64,000 nucleotides of DNA from Paenibacillus rhizosphaerae (lineage in GTDB: Bacteria > Bacillota > Bacilli > Paenibacillales > Paenibacillaceae), in contig NZ_JACHXJ010000001.1 in NCBI RefSeq assembly GCF_014192015.1, positions 744,001 through 808,000 of the forward strand, in the 5' to 3' direction. Positions 8,488 through 17,005 of this stretch are shown in pieces; positions within the stretch are counted from its first letter, which is position 1, and each line of letters begins with the position of its first letter. The notes beneath the pieces were generated by a model, which had not been told where the DNA came from, made no database searches, and was given only the letters and a program-made list of their open reading frames with translations. The position numbers and the translations under genes were made by a program.

Positions 8488-9183
8488 ATGGAAGCCGTTC
8501 TATTTGATTTGGATAATACGCTGGTGAACCGTAAACTGGCGTTTGAGCAGTTTTCGCGAAGGTTTATCGACAGGTTTGCTGCCGCGCAAAATCCCGAGGA
8601 TCGCCGGAAGCTGGTGGGACAGCTGCGTGTCGCAGACCGGAATGGCTATCGGGAAAAAAGGGAGCTGTATGAGGAAATGAGGCGGACGCTGCCAATGAGG
8701 GAGGAGGCGACGACCGCAGAAGATCTGCTCGCTTATTGGTTCGCCGAGTTTCCCTCCTGCACCGTTGCGATGGACGGAGCGGAACGGGTGCTTCAGGAGC
8801 TGAAAAGCAGGGGGATCAGGATCGGGTTGGTCACCAACGGCTCGGCGAGAACCCAGTATGCCAAGCTGGACCAAGTGCAGTTCAGAGACTATTTTGATGC
8901 GGTAATCGTTTCTGAAGAAGCAGGGGTCAAAAAGCCGGACCGGCGAATTTACGCTATGGCGCTGAGCAGGCTGCAGGCCCGTCCGGAGAACTGCTGGTTT
9001 GTCGGTGACCATCCTGAAAAGGATGCGCAGGGCGCCGCCGCGGCGGGTCTGCGTCCCGTACTGCTGCTCACTACGCCTACCGACGCAGATCCCCTGCTGC
9101 CGGAGGGAACGCTGACAATAAACAAACTGCAGGAGCTCCTTCCGCTATGCACAGGCCCATTTTGCGGTCTTGAGGGACGGTGA
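8488..9183 (+). CDS. HAD-family hydrolase
   Basis: A haloacid dehalogenase-type phosphatase of 231 residues. Motif I is FDLDNT (nucleophile Asp7, acid/base Asp9), motif II VTNGS, motif III Lys in GVKKPDRRIY and motif IV VGDHPEKD. The helical cap lies between motifs I and II. This subfamily hydrolyses small phosphorylated metabolites; the substrate is unknown. It follows the TmrB-like gene closely and converges with the MFS gene, leaving 40 bases without an obvious terminator. Confidence 0.85.
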   Translation: MEAVLFDLDNTLVNRKLAFEQFSRRFIDRFAAAQNPEDRRKLVGQLRVADRNGYREKRELYEEMRRTLPMREEATTAEDLLAYWFAEFPSCTVAMDGAERVLQELKSRGIRIGLVTNGSARTQYAKLDQVQFRDYFDAVIVSEEAGVKKPDRRIYAMALSRLQARPENCWFVGDHPEKDAQGAAAAGLRPVLLLTTPTDADPLLPEGTLTINKLQELLPLCTGPFCGLEGR

Positions 9184-9223
9184 TGGCAGCTGGAAAGTTT
9201 CAGCAGGAAGCGATGCACTGCAT

Positions 9224-10516
9224 TCAGGCTGGTGCGTTCTGGTTAGCCGCCTGCGGGGCGGCGGACTTTTGCTTGCGCTCGTTGAACATAAAGTAATAGA
9301 TGGCCGATGCGCTGATGTATAATATTCCGGTCATGCTGAAAGTCAGTGCGTAGCCCCAGTACATCCCGTATGCGGTAAGCAAATGGGACTGGACAGGCCC
9401 CATCGTAGCCCACCCGAGCATGAACGCGGTTTGCGTCATCGAGTTGGCGATCCCTCTGCGGGCATCGGATACCCGGTCAACCGTGATCGAAGACTGGATA
9501 GGATTGGCCGCATTCATCAGTGCCTGCCTGAAGAGGAAGCTGAAGCAAGCGACCGCGAACAGGTTGGTGAAACCGGTCAGCAGCAAAAAGGGCAGGGACA
9601 TCATCTGAAAAAGCACCACGGCCTTCACCGGTCCGACGCGGCTTGCCAGCGACGGGCCGATCAGCATCGACACGATAGTCATGACCTGGCCGAGTGAAAT
9701 CAGGATGCCGACGGCCGTAAGAGATACGGCAAAGCGGTTCGTAAAGTACAGATTGAGATAAGGCACCACCAGCCCCGAGCCAAGCCCAACAATCAGCTGG
9801 GCCAGCGTAAATTTGGCGATGGCGCTCCAGTCCTCCCGCGCTGAAGATTGGAGCGGATGGGACAGGGCAGGTTCGGGCAGAGCGGCCGAAGCGTCTTCTT
9901 GGACAGCCGGATTTTTCCGGACCAGCATCAGGGGAACAAAGGCAAGCACGCTGGCCGCTCCCCCGGTGAACAGTACAGCCTGCAGGCTCTGAATTTTGCT
10001 CCAGCCGGCGGACTGGAGCACATCGGCCAGGTAACCGCCGCCGCTGCTTCCGATGACCTGCGCAGCCAGCACGAGGGAGAAGTGGTAGCTGAACAGCTTC
10101 AGCCGCTGCTTCTTGTCCGAATTCCCGGCCAGAAACGGGACGGCGATCACCTGGAAGAAGGCGGCAAACAGGCCGGCGGCAGCGGACAGGACGATCAGGG
10201 CGGATTCACCGCTGGCTAGCGACCTGCCCATGAAACTCAGACCGGTAAACAAAGCGCCCGTCATTAACAGCAGTTTATGGCTGGTACGGTCCCCCAGCAG
10301 ACCGACCGGTATGAATATAAGCGCCGTCGCAAACGACTGGACGCTCACCAAGGTGCCGTTCATCGTATCGGGGTAACCCAGCGTTTGCACATAAAGATTG
10401 TAAAGCACCGAGAACATGCCTGTCCCGATCTGATACAGCAAATTGGCAAGAAAAAAAAGCCGGATATTCCGGTTGAGGCGATTCCATTCTGACGAGACCT
10501 GATGCAGTAACCGCAT
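9224..10516 (-). CDS. MFS transporter
   Basis: A 430-residue major facilitator superfamily protein with about twelve hydrophobic helices and a hydrophilic central loop (around residues 195-235, rich in Ala, Glu and Ser). The helix 2-3 loop holds the MFS motif GLLGDRTSHKLLL, a variant of GxLaDrxGrkxxl. It is probably a proton-coupled efflux carrier, but the substrate is unknown. The last residues (KSAAPQAANQNAPA) form a disordered tail. It diverges from a GNAT gene across about 140 bases. Confidence 0.85.
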   Translation of the reverse strand: MRLLHQVSSEWNRLNRNIRLFFLANLLYQIGTGMFSVLYNLYVQTLGYPDTMNGTLVSVQSFATALIFIPVGLLGDRTSHKLLLMTGALFTGLSFMGRSLASGESALIVLSAAAGLFAAFFQVIAVPFLAGNSDKKQRLKLFSYHFSLVLAAQVIGSSGGGYLADVLQSAGWSKIQSLQAVLFTGGAASVLAFVPLMLVRKNPAVQEDASAALPEPALSHPLQSSAREDWSAIAKFTLAQLIVGLGSGLVVPYLNLYFTNRFAVSLTAVGILISLGQVMTIVSMLIGPSLASRVGPVKAVVLFQMMSLPFLLLTGFTNLFAVACFSFLFRQALMNAANPIQSSITVDRVSDARRGIANSMTQTAFMLGWATMGPVQSHLLTAYGMYWGYALTFSMTGILYISASAIYYFMFNERKQKSAAPQAANQNAPA

Positions 10517-10655
10517 GATTTGATTAATCCTCCGTCCTGATACATTAGCTTCTCTATTGTAGCAAGCGGCTCCCAGGGTGCAAAGGAAAACTTTACATAT
10601 GGCAATGTCTAATCAGAAGCTTGGCTCATGAGACGAAAAAGAGGTGATTGGCGAG

Positions 10656-11117
10656 ATGAAAATAACTATCCAACCGTGGGGAATCGGTGAGGCTATTCCC
10701 TATGACCTGCTGCTGCTTGCCGATCCATCCAAAGAGATGGTTGATGATTACGTCGCCAGGGGCAGGGGCTATGGAGCTTATATGAACGGCGAATTGGCGG
10801 GAGAGTATGTACTGATCGACACGCATCCGAGAACGGTCGAAATCGTGAATATTGCGGTACGGGAAGATTTGCAGGGTAAAGGGATCGGCAAAATGCTGGT
10901 CGAAAGCGCGATCGAAGAAGCCAGGAGGCAGGGAGCGCACGCGGTGGAAATCGGCACGGCCAACTCTAGCTTTCTTCAATTGAAACTCTATCAACGCTGC
11001 GGTTTCCGGATCGTGGGCGTGGACATGGGCTTTTTTATCCGACATTATGAAGAAGCAATCTATGAAGACGGAATCCAGGTGCAGGATATGGTCCGTCTCC
11101 GTCTGAATTTGAAATAG
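10656..11117 (+). CDS. GNAT family N-acetyltransferase
   Basis: A 153-residue GNAT enzyme. The acetyl-CoA loop is QGKGIG in NIAVREDLQGKGIGKMLV and the C-terminal motif is LQLKLYQRCGFRIVGVDMGFF. I chose ATG 10656 because GAGGTG lies 9 bases upstream; that same GTG is an alternative in-frame start that would overlap the ribosome binding site. It resembles B. subtilis YvbK-type acetyltransferases in layout. It stands alone, divergent from the MFS pump. Confidence 0.82.
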   Translation: MKITIQPWGIGEAIPYDLLLLADPSKEMVDDYVARGRGYGAYMNGELAGEYVLIDTHPRTVEIVNIAVREDLQGKGIGKMLVESAIEEARRQGAHAVEIGTANSSFLQLKLYQRCGFRIVGVDMGFFIRHYEEAIYEDGIQVQDMVRLRLNLK

Positions 11118-11210
11118 AGATTAGATCTGCAGGAAACGGCCAGGATCGTTCAAGAGGCGCTTGGGCTGTCTATTAAATTGTGTTTCAATCTAGCGGCAAG
11201 TATCGTTGCA

Positions 11211-11243
11211 TTGATAGATTTCAAGCATAGGATAATCTATCAA
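11211..11243 (+). promoter_or_regulatory. perfect inverted repeat in the leader of the small beta-rich protein gene
   Basis: TTGATAGATT (11211-11220) and AATCTATCAA (11234-11243) form perfect 10-bp arms around a 13-base centre that contains CATAGGATA (11226-11234). That string fits the sigma-K -10 pattern CATANNNTA, but I see no good -35. The element ends 7 bases before the AAAGGAGG ribosome binding site. It may be an operator or an mRNA 5' hairpin. Confidence 0.5.
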
Positions 11244-11265
11244 ATGGTAAAGGAGGTCATGTCAC

Positions 11266-11553
11266 ATGGCTATTTTGTTACCAGAGCAGTTCTACTCGCT
11301 AGCCGCTGGTGTCGGTAAATCGTTCTACGAGAACCTTGCCGGCGGAATCAATGCTGCGGTCACGGTGAACAACACGTCAGCTTTTCCGGTTGACCTTGTC
11401 ATCACCCGCGTCAACGCCCCTGTCGTTACGTATACGATCCCGGCGGCAAACAGCTTGACGCTGTCGGTGGAACGTCTGCTTGTCGCCGCTCTGCTGGCTT
11501 CAGCTGCCGGTCCGGTGTTCGGTACGATTCAAATCGCTACCTCTGATTTTTAA
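11266..11553 (+). CDS. small beta-rich protein, possibly endospore-appendage (Ena/DUF3992)-like
   Basis: A 95-residue protein with no signal peptide, no cysteine and few charged residues. From about residue 28 it alternates short hydrophobic strands: VTVNNTSAFPVDLVITRV, VVTYTIPAANSLTLSV and PVFGTIQIATSDF. The pattern (N-terminal donor-like arm, a strand ending in an Asn/Ser turn, then a strand ending with a Thr-Ile motif) recalls the jellyroll core of Ena spore-appendage subunits, but Ena proteins normally have cysteines and I cannot confirm homology by eye. It has a strong AAAGGAGG site and its own terminator, so it is a single-gene unit. Treat the product as hypothetical. Confidence 0.7.
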   Translation: MAILLPEQFYSLAAGVGKSFYENLAGGINAAVTVNNTSAFPVDLVITRVNAPVVTYTIPAANSLTLSVERLLVAALLASAAGPVFGTIQIATSDF

Positions 11554-11605
11554 TCCGCAACGCCACTTCTACACCAGCTCTTCCCCTTCCCCATGTGATA
11601 TTGAG

Positions 11606-11640
11606 CCTCCAACCGGAATGTTTCGGTTGGAGGTTTTTTT
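11606..11640 (+). terminator. Rho-independent terminator after the small beta-rich protein gene
   Basis: A 10-bp perfect stem CCTCCAACCG/CGGTTGGAGG (11606-11615 with 11624-11633) is followed by seven T residues. Confidence 0.92.
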
Positions 11641-11757
11641 CTGCTGGAAGGAAGAGGCTGTGGATGGTTGTCGACCCTTAAAATAAATTTTTGCTGGGAA
11701 AATGGGTTAGGAAAAGATAATATTAGGTAAAACACCAACCGATGGAGGGTGAATGTG

Positions 11758-12519
11758 ATGATTCTCCGAGAACGACAAGATAGCTTCGTCCTGATTCGCC
11801 AGCATGATCATGCCAAGTTATCGGGACAGATAGCAGAGCATTTATTGCCGAATTGGATGCCGACAGGATCGGACCGTGAAGCTGCGGTGCTGGCCATTAC
11901 ACAGCACGATCGCGGCTGGATATATTTGGACCAGAATCCGCTATGGGATTCAGAAAGCAGCAGCCCGTTTTCCTTTATCAACTATCCGCTTGAGCCCAAG
12001 CTGTCTTCGTACCGGGCCGGCCTGGATGAGGCGGAAGCGATGAATCCGTATGCAGGTCTGCTCTGCAGCATGCATTATGCGTCGTTCCACCAGATCCGTT
12101 ATGCGGAAGAACCGAAAGCCGCCCGGTTTTACAAGGAGGAGCTCCTTCGGCAGGAACGGATTCAAAGTCAGCTCATCGGATTGGACGATAGCCGCGTCGA
12201 GCGCCATTTTAACCTGCTGAAGCTGTGCGACAGCCTGTCGCTGTACGTATGTCTCAATGAGGCGGGTGCGTCCAAAGAAGAGGAGCATCCATGGTACCGT
12301 GAAGGGATCGAGACGGAGATCGCCGGGCTCAAGCCTTTACAGGCCCGATGGGTGGACGAAGGCGTCGTAGCGGTCAGCCCGCCTTTGTTTCGATCAGAGT
12401 TTACTGGGTCGATTACGCTAAAGCAGGTATCCAGACAAGCTATCGCGGAAAAGGGATTGGGTGCTGCGTACGACATGGCCCCGGAAATCACGCAGGATGT
12501 TATATTCCGGAATAAATGA
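11758..12519 (+). CDS. DUF3891 family protein
   Basis: A 253-residue cytosolic protein whose start (VLIRQHDHAKLSGQIAEH) matches the DUF3891 signature. It is His/Asp-rich in a manner that recalls metal-dependent HD-like hydrolases: QHDHAKL, TQHDRGW and MHYASFHQ. Family function is not known. The start is ATG 11758, with GGAGGG 8 bases upstream; the earlier in-frame GTG codons lack spacing. A Nudix hydrolase follows 33 bases downstream on the same strand and may be cotranscribed. Confidence 0.8.
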   Translation: MILRERQDSFVLIRQHDHAKLSGQIAEHLLPNWMPTGSDREAAVLAITQHDRGWIYLDQNPLWDSESSSPFSFINYPLEPKLSSYRAGLDEAEAMNPYAGLLCSMHYASFHQIRYAEEPKAARFYKEELLRQERIQSQLIGLDDSRVERHFNLLKLCDSLSLYVCLNEAGASKEEEHPWYREGIETEIAGLKPLQARWVDEGVVAVSPPLFRSEFTGSITLKQVSRQAIAEKGLGAAYDMAPEITQDVIFRNK

Positions 12520-12552
12520 GGAAGAGAACATAGAAAATAGGGAGTGCAAGGA

Positions 12553-13041
12553 ATGGAGACTACCAAAACCGCAGCCGTGGAGATCGCGCTGTATACGATG
12601 TGTCTGGTGCGGGACGGCGACCGTGTTCTGCTGCTGAATCGTCCTGATGACCGCGGTTTTCCGGGATATATCGGCCCCGGCGGCAAGGTGGAGTTCCCCG
12701 AGAGCCTTTCGGACGGAGCGATCCGCGAGGTATGGGAGGAGACCGGACTTCGGGTAAAGGATCTGGAGTTTAAAGGAATTGACGAATTTGCCGATCCGGC
12801 CCAAAATTACCGCTACATGGTGTTCAATTACGTCGCCAACGACTACGAGGGAGAACTCCTCACCGATCCGCCGGAAGGCGAGCTCCGCTGGGTGACGATT
12901 GAAGATGCACTGGAGCTGCCAATGCAGCCTTGGTTCCGCAAAAGATTTCCGCTCTTCTTCGAGGAGGGAACCTTTGAGATTCATGATGTGTGGGATCAGG
13001 AAAATCAGATCACGATCGCGGAATCCGTCAAAAAGCTGTAG
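12553..13041 (+). CDS. Nudix hydrolase
   Basis: A 162-residue Nudix enzyme. The Nudix box is complete: G44 x5 E50 x7 REVWEETGL, matching GX5EX7REUXEEXGU. It resembles the 8-oxo-dGTP diphosphatase (MutT/YtkD-like) group, which hydrolyses nucleoside diphosphate derivatives, but substrate cannot be decided from the box. The start is ATG 12553 behind AGGGAG; an in-frame GTG three codons earlier overlaps that ribosome binding site. Confidence 0.87.
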   Translation: METTKTAAVEIALYTMCLVRDGDRVLLLNRPDDRGFPGYIGPGGKVEFPESLSDGAIREVWEETGLRVKDLEFKGIDEFADPAQNYRYMVFNYVANDYEGELLTDPPEGELRWVTIEDALELPMQPWFRKRFPLFFEEGTFEIHDVWDQENQITIAESVKKL

Positions 13042-13100
13042 GCTGCAAACCGACTGTACATCTCTCATTCATACGATATGACCAGTTAGGAGGAAACGAT

Positions 13101-13412
13101 ATGATTTTGGAAGCCGCGATGCTGCAGGTGAAGCCGGGGCAGGGTGAAGCATTTGAGCAAGCCTTCCGGGAGGCTTCGGGCATAATATCTTCCATGCAAG
13201 GGTACATCGGACACGAGCTTCAGCGCTGTATGGAGGTTCCCAATAAATACCTTCTCCTCGTAAAGTGGGAAACCATTGAGGACCATACGGAGGGATTCAG
13301 GCAGTCCGATTCTTATGCTCGGTGGAAAGGGCTGCTGCACCACTACTACGACCCTTTCCCGGTCGTCGAACATTTTGAGCAAGTCAACCTTGCCTATGCG
13401 GCAGTTGAATGA
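13101..13412 (+). CDS. antibiotic biosynthesis monooxygenase (ABM) family protein
   Basis: A 103-residue ferredoxin-like alpha-beta protein of the ABM superfamily, matching in layout YgiN/HmoB-type small oxygenases: MILEAAMLQVKPGQ, a middle SMQGYIGHELQRC strand, then YLLLVKWETIEDH. Members act as quinol or haem monooxygenases or simply as dimeric scaffolds. The start ATG has AGGAGGAA 5 bases upstream; a longer in-frame extension through the Nudix 3' end has no start signal. It follows the Nudix gene by 59 bases and converges with a DinB-family gene. Confidence 0.83.
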   Translation: MILEAAMLQVKPGQGEAFEQAFREASGIISSMQGYIGHELQRCMEVPNKYLLLVKWETIEDHTEGFRQSDSYARWKGLLHHYYDPFPVVEHFEQVNLAYAAVE

Positions 13413-13423
13413 AAAGTTATGTA

Positions 13424-13894
13424 TTACTCAAATAAAGGAACGCGCGGGTCATGTCCCAAATCGTGAACGAGCATGGAATGAAGCTGACCCCGGTGATGGT
13501 ATACATGCGCCAAAATTTCCAGCAGCCAGCCGAACCGGCTGTACGATGCGCCCCAGTATGAGGATATCTCTTCCTGAAGCTGGGCTTCTGTCAGCTGGAC
13601 GTATTTATGGGCGAGGGATTCATAGTTATCTATTAAGGCTTGGCGGATGCGCGCGCTCGTGGAATACGATGTTCTGCTGTAAAATGCAGCCATCTCTTCC
13701 TGGGTGGCACCGTCCGAAATGATCGAATCCGCGAGCGGCAGCATGGCGATATGCTCCAGCAGCTCGCCTACGGAAAATTTGCCTGGGGTCGGCCGCTTCG
13801 GCAAATCGCATTCATCCAGACCATCCATGATCTTGAGAATGGAACGGATTGCCACGTCTATATGATGCAGCGCGCTTTGGCAGCAGGGATTCAT
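13424..13894 (-). CDS. DinB family protein
   Basis: A 156-residue four-helix-bundle protein of the DinB/YfiT superfamily. Probable metal-ligand histidines are in VGELLEHIAMLP (first helix pair) and HVYHHRGQLHSML near the C-terminus. Many members use bacillithiol or mycothiol to modify small electrophiles; some are DNA-damage induced. The ribosome binding site is GGAGG, 10 bases before ATG. Upstream at 13958-13975 lies a LexA-like box, which suggests SOS control. It is one of three DinB-superfamily genes in the window. Confidence 0.83.
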   Translation of the reverse strand: MNPCCQSALHHIDVAIRSILKIMDGLDECDLPKRPTPGKFSVGELLEHIAMLPLADSIISDGATQEEMAAFYSRTSYSTSARIRQALIDNYESLAHKYVQLTEAQLQEEISSYWGASYSRFGWLLEILAHVYHHRGQLHSMLVHDLGHDPRVPLFE

Positions 13895-13957
13895 GGTTTC
13901 ATCTCCTCCATATTTACAGGTCTTTTATGTACATATTGAAGATAGTAGATCTCCGGA

Positions 13958-13975
13958 CAAGAACATGCGTTCTTG
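13958..13975. promoter_or_regulatory. LexA-like (SOS) box
   Basis: CAAGAAC-ATGC-GTTCTTG: perfect 7-bp arms around a 4-base centre. The core GAAC-N4-GTTC fits the Gram-positive LexA consensus CGAACRNRYGTTYG at every position except the outermost C and G. It lies 64-81 bases upstream of the DinB-family start and overlaps a possible minus-strand -35 (TTGTCC). It also lies just upstream of a TATAAT (13985-13990) that points to the methyltransferase on the plus strand. Confidence 0.5.
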
Positions 13976-14105
13976 TTTATTTATTATAATGGCATGTCAG
14001 ACGGCGATCAAGTATTATACGCAACCTATCATCACTTGTAAGAATGGATGCACTGGAAGGCATTTTATGCGAAGGCACTGTCCATGGAAAGAAGGAGGCA
14101 GAAGT

Positions 14106-14921
14106 TTGGGAACCATAATCGATTACTATAATCAGTTTGACGAATGGGGGAGGCTGGATCGGGAGCCGGTCGAATTTATGGTCAACCTGCATTTCATCAA
14201 ACAGCATTTGAAGCCGGGCTCGCATGTCCTTGACAACGGAGCGGGACCGGGCAAATATGCGGTTGCGCTGGCGCAGGAAGGGTATGACGTGACTTTGACC
14301 GATTTGTCTCCACGTCTCGTTGGCCTCGCTGCCGGCAAGGTGGAGGAATGCAAGCTGGAGGATCGGTTCCGAGGGATACACGTGGCCGATGCAAGAGATC
14401 TTGGAAGATTTGAAGACGGGCGGTTTGACGCCGTTTTGATGCTTGGGCCGCTGTACCATCTTCAGCAGGAGGAAGACCGGATTCAGGCAGCCCGGGAACT
14501 GTTCCGGGTGGTCAAACCCGGCGGCACTATTTTTGTCGCCTTCATGACCCGGACGAGGCATTTGATGAACTCGCTGCTGCATCCGGAGCTGTGGAAGCCG
14601 AACGATACGATGGATGGCATTGATGAATTTATGAGAACGGGTGTATTCAACCACAGTGACAATGGCCGGTTTACGGGAGCGTATTATTTTCCAATTGATG
14701 AGATCCGTCCCTTCATGGAGCGGCACGGCTTCGACAGCGTGAAGTTGATCGCATCCGGCAGCGTGGTGCAGTCCATGAACGAGGAGCAGTGGGCATACTG
14801 GCGGGGCCGCGGTCCGGAACAATTTCAGCGGTTCCTGAACCGTGTCATGGAGGCTGCAGAAGATCCATATATCCTAGGTGTTTCCTCTCATCTGCTGTAT
14901 ATCGGATTCAAGCCAGAATAA
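14106..14921 (+). CDS. class I SAM-dependent methyltransferase
   Basis: A 271-residue methyltransferase with motif I VLDNGAGPGKYAVALA, acidic residue in VTLTDLSPRLV, and post-motif FDAVLMLGPLYHL. The start is TTG 14106, picked because GAAGGAGG ends 7 bases upstream; the much longer upstream-open frame has no ribosome binding site. The LGPLYHL segment is common in small-molecule or tRNA-like methyltransferases of Bacillus/Paenibacillus. The substrate is unknown. It diverges from the DinB-family gene and may share a regulatory region with it. Confidence 0.8.
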   Translation: MGTIIDYYNQFDEWGRLDREPVEFMVNLHFIKQHLKPGSHVLDNGAGPGKYAVALAQEGYDVTLTDLSPRLVGLAAGKVEECKLEDRFRGIHVADARDLGRFEDGRFDAVLMLGPLYHLQQEEDRIQAARELFRVVKPGGTIFVAFMTRTRHLMNSLLHPELWKPNDTMDGIDEFMRTGVFNHSDNGRFTGAYYFPIDEIRPFMERHGFDSVKLIASGSVVQSMNEEQWAYWRGRGPEQFQRFLNRVMEAAEDPYILGVSSHLLYIGFKPE

Positions 14922-15049
14922 CCGAAGGGTGCTTCGATTCCGGAGGATTCAGCTCTATTAGGAGGAAGTGGCGCTTGTCCGTGTTTTTGTCCGGCAAACC
15001 GTTTATACTGTAACTAAAATAGGGTTTTGCGCATACGGGAGGAAAAGCT

Positions 15050-15808
15050 TTGGAAGACTTGGTCCAGAGGGAGCACGAAATCATGAAAGTATGCCTGCTG
15101 GCCGGGCAGATCATGCTGCAGAGCGGAGCGGAGACGTACCGGGTGGAGGATACCATGGTCCGGATTGCCGCTTCTTTTGGCGTGGATAAAACGCATAGTT
15201 ACATGACCCCTACGGGACTCATTTTTTCAATGGAGGATCCGCAGCCGATCACGAGGCTGAACCGGATTTCGGACCGGACGACGAATTTGCATAAAATCGA
15301 TCGCGTGAACAGCGTATCCCGCCGCATCAGCAAAGGGGAGCTGACGATCGCTGAAGCGCGCCGGGAGCTGGAACACATCCAGCGGACAGGTGATATTTAC
15401 CCGCTGTGGCTGCGGTTGCTGATGGCGGCACTGGCCAGCGGCTGTTTCCTGATCATGTTCCATGGTATTTGGCCCGATTTTCTGGCCGCGGCTGTGGCCG
15501 GAGGTCTCGGATTTTACTGCATGCTGATGCTGCAGCGGATGATTCCGGTCAAGTTCTTCGCCGAGTTTTCGGGCGCGCTGGCTATCGGCCTTTGCGCAGT
15601 TCTGTTCGTCAAATTCGGCTTTGGGCGGGACCTGGACATTATCGTCATCAGCTCGGTCATGCCGCTCGTACCGGGGCTGCTGATTACCAACGCGATCCGC
15701 GATTTGATGGCAGGCCACCTGGTTTCCGGCTTGTCGAAGGGGGCCGAGGCGTTCATCACTTCTTTTGCGATCGGGGCGGGCATCGCGTTTATGCTGTCAT
15801 TTCAATAA
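15050..15808 (+). CDS. threonine/serine exporter ThrE, N-terminal subunit (YjjP-like)
   Basis: A 252-residue membrane protein of the ThrE (DUF1212) family. The soluble N-terminal part has the family segment MLQSGAETYRVEDTM and the PTGLIFSM strand. From residue ~120 there are five hydrophobic helices, including one with VMPLVPGLLITNAIRD, the signature of the ThrE fold. In Corynebacterium one polypeptide does the job; here the C-terminal part is a separate gene 13 bases downstream. The start is TTG with GGGAGG about 7 bases upstream. Expected role: proton-coupled export of threonine, serine or succinate-like solutes. Confidence 0.87.
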   Translation: MEDLVQREHEIMKVCLLAGQIMLQSGAETYRVEDTMVRIAASFGVDKTHSYMTPTGLIFSMEDPQPITRLNRISDRTTNLHKIDRVNSVSRRISKGELTIAEARRELEHIQRTGDIYPLWLRLLMAALASGCFLIMFHGIWPDFLAAAVAGGLGFYCMLMLQRMIPVKFFAEFSGALAIGLCAVLFVKFGFGRDLDIIVISSVMPLVPGLLITNAIRDLMAGHLVSGLSKGAEAFITSFAIGAGIAFMLSFQ

Positions 15809-15821
15809 AGGAGGGTGCCGC

Positions 15822-16259
15822 ATGTACTTTGAACAGCTCGTTACGAGTTTTATCGCATCCGCTGCGTTCGGCATGCTCTTCAATACGCCGAAAAAGGCGC
15901 TGCTGCAGTGCGGATTTGCCGGAATGGTCGGCTGGCTGCTGTATATCTGGCTTCAGGATATGCACGTGCTGCGGATTACGGCCACCGTGGTCGCCAGTTA
16001 CTGGGTCACGATGATCAGCCATTTGTTCGCCAAAAGGTACCGCACGCCGATCATCGTGTTCAGCGTTTCGGGCATCATTCCGCTGGTCCCCGGGGGAACG
16101 GCCTATGACGCGATGCGCAACGCTGTCGAGAACCAATATGACCAGGCTGTTCAGCTGGGAGCCGAGGCTTTTATGATATCAGGCGCGATCGCCCTTGGTC
16201 TGCTATTGTCGGAAGTGACCAATCAGCTCATCCGGAAATGGAAGCCTAGAGTAGTGTAA
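15822..16259 (+). CDS. threonine/serine exporter ThrE, C-terminal subunit (YjjB-like)
   Basis: A 145-residue integral membrane protein with four to five helices, matching the ThrE_2/YjjB half. The segment ISGIIPLVPGGTAYDAMRN mirrors the VMPLVPG motif of the partner subunit, consistent with two halves of one transporter. The start ATG 15822 has AAAGGAGG at the correct spacing; in-frame extension into the preceding gene was rejected. It is cotranscribed with the partner gene immediately upstream. Confidence 0.87.
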   Translation: MYFEQLVTSFIASAAFGMLFNTPKKALLQCGFAGMVGWLLYIWLQDMHVLRITATVVASYWVTMISHLFAKRYRTPIIVFSVSGIIPLVPGGTAYDAMRNAVENQYDQAVQLGAEAFMISGAIALGLLLSEVTNQLIRKWKPRVV

Positions 16260-16306
16260 ACTAGGAATGTCACAGGTCTAATTTCGAGGTACTCGGGGGG
16301 ATCTAC

Positions 16307-17002
16307 TTGCCAAAGCGTATTCTGCTTGTTGAAGACGACAGGGAAATCAGCCAGCTGATAGAAAGTCATTTGAAACAGGAAAACTATGAAGTATTTATCG
16401 CGCTGGATGGAGAGGAAGCGGAATCATTTATTGATAAAGAGGTGTTTGATCTGGTCTTGCTGGATTTAATGCTCCCTAAAATAAATGGTATGGATGTTCT
16501 GAAGCGGATCAGGGAAAAAAGCGTCGTTCCCGTCATGATTATTTCCGCAAGAGGCAGCGACCTCGACAAGGCTCTCGGACTTGGCTTTGGCGCAGATGAT
16601 TATCTAAGCAAGCCGTTCTCCATGATTGAGCTAACTGCCAGAGTGCAGGCCGCCATACGCAGAGCAACGCAATACGTCCGGACGGATCATCAGCCGACGG
16701 AGGATCGGATTCATTATAAGGACCTCACTCTTGATATAAATGCGTTTTCTGTGCTGGTCCGAGGTCAGAGCGTTCCGCTCACCTCCAAGGAGTTTCATAT
16801 TTTGAAATTATTCTTAACTTATCAGAGCAGGGTGTTCACCAAAGAGCAAATCTATCAATCCGTCTGGCAAGAAGATTATTACGGGAATGAAAATGTGATT
16901 AACGTTCATATCCGCAGACTTCGTGAAAAAATCGAAGAAGATCCGTCAAATCCCCAGTTTATTTGCACCATTTGGGGCATCGGATATAAATTGGGGGGCT
17001 AG
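16307..17002 (+). CDS. OmpR/PhoB-family response regulator
   Basis: A 231-residue response regulator. The receiver domain (1-120) has the acidic pair Glu9-Asp10-Asp11, phosphoacceptor Asp53 in LVLLDLMLP, Ser80 in MIISARG and Lys102 in DDYLSKPF. The DNA-binding domain (about 130-231) is a winged helix, ending in VNVHIRRLREKIEEDP and TIWGIGYKLGG. The start is TTG after GGGGGG. The cognate kinase begins 3 bases after the stop. By context it most likely controls the ABC exporter 1.1 kb downstream, as in the bacitracin and lantibiotic resistance modules of Bacillus. Confidence 0.9.
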   Translation: MPKRILLVEDDREISQLIESHLKQENYEVFIALDGEEAESFIDKEVFDLVLLDLMLPKINGMDVLKRIREKSVVPVMIISARGSDLDKALGLGFGADDYLSKPFSMIELTARVQAAIRRATQYVRTDHQPTEDRIHYKDLTLDINAFSVLVRGQSVPLTSKEFHILKLFLTYQSRVFTKEQIYQSVWQEDYYGNENVINVHIRRLREKIEEDPSNPQFICTIWGIGYKLGG

Positions 17003-17005
17003 CCG

